From: Terriglobia bacterium
GTDB taxonomy: Bacteria > Acidobacteriota > Terriglobia > Bryobacterales > Bryobacteraceae
Length of the DNA stretch: 35,926 nucleotides
Direction: 5' to 3'
Assembly (NCBI GenBank): GCA_025358575.1
Contig: JANYJA010000061.1
Location: forward strand, 1 to 35,926
The notes under the pieces were generated by a model, which was not told the DNA's origin, did no database searches, and saw only the letters and a list, made by a program, of their open reading frames with translations. A program made the position numbers and the translations under genes. Numbering within the stretch: position 1 is the stretch's first letter; every line of letters begins with the position of its first letter. Shown here in pieces: positions 35,442-35,926 of the stretch.

Positions 35442-35926
35442 ATGTATTTCGACGAGACGTTTCGATTGAAAGTCGGGTTAGCCGAGATGTTGAAGGGCGG
35501 TGTGATCATGGACGTGGTTAATGCCGAACAGGCGATTATCGCCGAACGCGCTGGCGCCACCGCCGTGATGGCGCTCGAGCGGGTGCCTTCGGACATCCGC
35601 AAAGAAGGCGGCGTGGCCCGCATGTCTCCCGTGCGAATTATTCGCGAAATCATGGAAACCGTGAGTATCCCGGTCATGGCGAAAGCACGGATCGGGCATT
35701 TCACCGAAGCGCGAATTCTGGAAGTTCTGGGCGTTGATTATATCGACGAGAGCGAAGTCCTCACGCCCGCCGATGAGGAACACCACATCGCCAAGCGGGA
35801 TTATAAAGTCCCCTTCGTTTGTGGCGCCCGCAATCTGGGCGAGGCCCTTCGCCGCATTGCCGAAGGCGCCGCAATGATCCGGACAAAAGGTGAAGCAGGC
35901 TCCGGCAATATCGTGGAAGCCGTGCG
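35442..35926 (+). CDS. pdxS: Pyridoxal 5'-phosphate synthase subunit PdxS, 5' part
   Basis: The first ~161 residues of the PdxS (YaaD/SNZ) TIM-barrel lyase, which makes PLP from ribose 5-phosphate, glyceraldehyde 3-phosphate and ammonia supplied by PdxT. The sequence is nearly invariant in the family: [37 protein letters not shown], the first catalytic lysine in [24 protein letters not shown] and the second lysine in [11 protein letters not shown]. The frame runs off the right edge. A textbook AAGGAG lies six bases before the ATG. pdxT would be expected next. The ribose 5-phosphate supplied by the rpiB operon in this window is the substrate, although the genes are far apart. Confidence 0.97.
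   Translation, partial: MYFDETFRLKVGLAEMLKGGVIMDVVNAEQAIIAERAGATAVMALERVPSDIRKEGGVARMSPVRIIREIMETVSIPVMAKARIGHFTEARILEVLGVDYIDESEVLTPADEEHHIAKRDYKVPFVCGARNLGEALRRIAEGAAMIRTKGEAGSGNIVEAV

Noticed and set aside
1-35926. CRISPR arrays, toxin-antitoxin pairs, phage genes or a biosynthetic cluster
   Set aside because: I saw no regularly spaced repeats, no cas-like proteins, and no phage structural, toxin or synthase genes in any frame.

Overview
The window looks like a chromosomal segment of a soil-type bacterium, most likely an acidobacterium. I infer this from the protein styles: a transaldolase/glucose-6-phosphate isomerase fusion, the RpiB variant, a 760-residue nitrite/sulfite reductase, many APC permeases and an S9 peptidase. 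No taxonomic marker search could be run. Coding density is high and nearly all genes are housekeeping or central metabolism. No prophage, CRISPR array or intact mobile element is visible.

Region by region. (1) 1-9.6 kb, minus strand: gyrA, then a siroheme nitrite/sulfite reductase, a translationally coupled gene of unknown function, thiE, two tandem APC amino-acid permeases, and the 5' part of purC behind its own promoter-like sequence. (2) 9.6-10.8 kb: a small junction region with a 52-residue putative lipoprotein, the selenocysteine tRNA gene selC, and the 3' remnant of an allophanate hydrolase gene. (3) 10.8-18.0 kb, minus strand: one tightly packed run leuA-leuB-leuC-leuD-metallophosphoesterase-histidine kinase-response regulator. 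The phosphoesterase is broken by an out-of-frame lesion where a metal-binding motif should be. A LysR regulator diverges from leuA, and a perfect palindrome lies between them over a good leuA promoter. (4) 18.9-19.8 kb: a decayed IS5-type transposase with internal deletions. (5) 19.8-25.6 kb, plus strand: rpiB, tal-pgi fusion, gnd and zwf, a compact pentose-phosphate operon. (6) 25.6-32.7 kb: a TIM-barrel sugar isomerase/epimerase, a GH13 glycosidase, a secreted S9 peptidase, a large APC permease and KDG kinase. (7) 32.7-35.9 kb: an exported protein made of three RidA-like modules, diverging from a MocR/PdxR-type regulator followed by pdxS, which runs off the window.

How the genes work together: regions 5 and 6 handle sugar phosphates and sugar-derived carbon. 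Region 3 makes leucine. Region 7 concerns vitamin B6 and possibly reactive imine/enamine chemistry. selC shows that the genome probably decodes UGA as selenocysteine, although no selenoprotein is evident here. The least-explained items are the unknown gene coupled to the sulfite reductase, the extra cysteine set and helical C-terminus of that reductase, and the exported triple-RidA protein that appears to lack the usual catalytic arginine.
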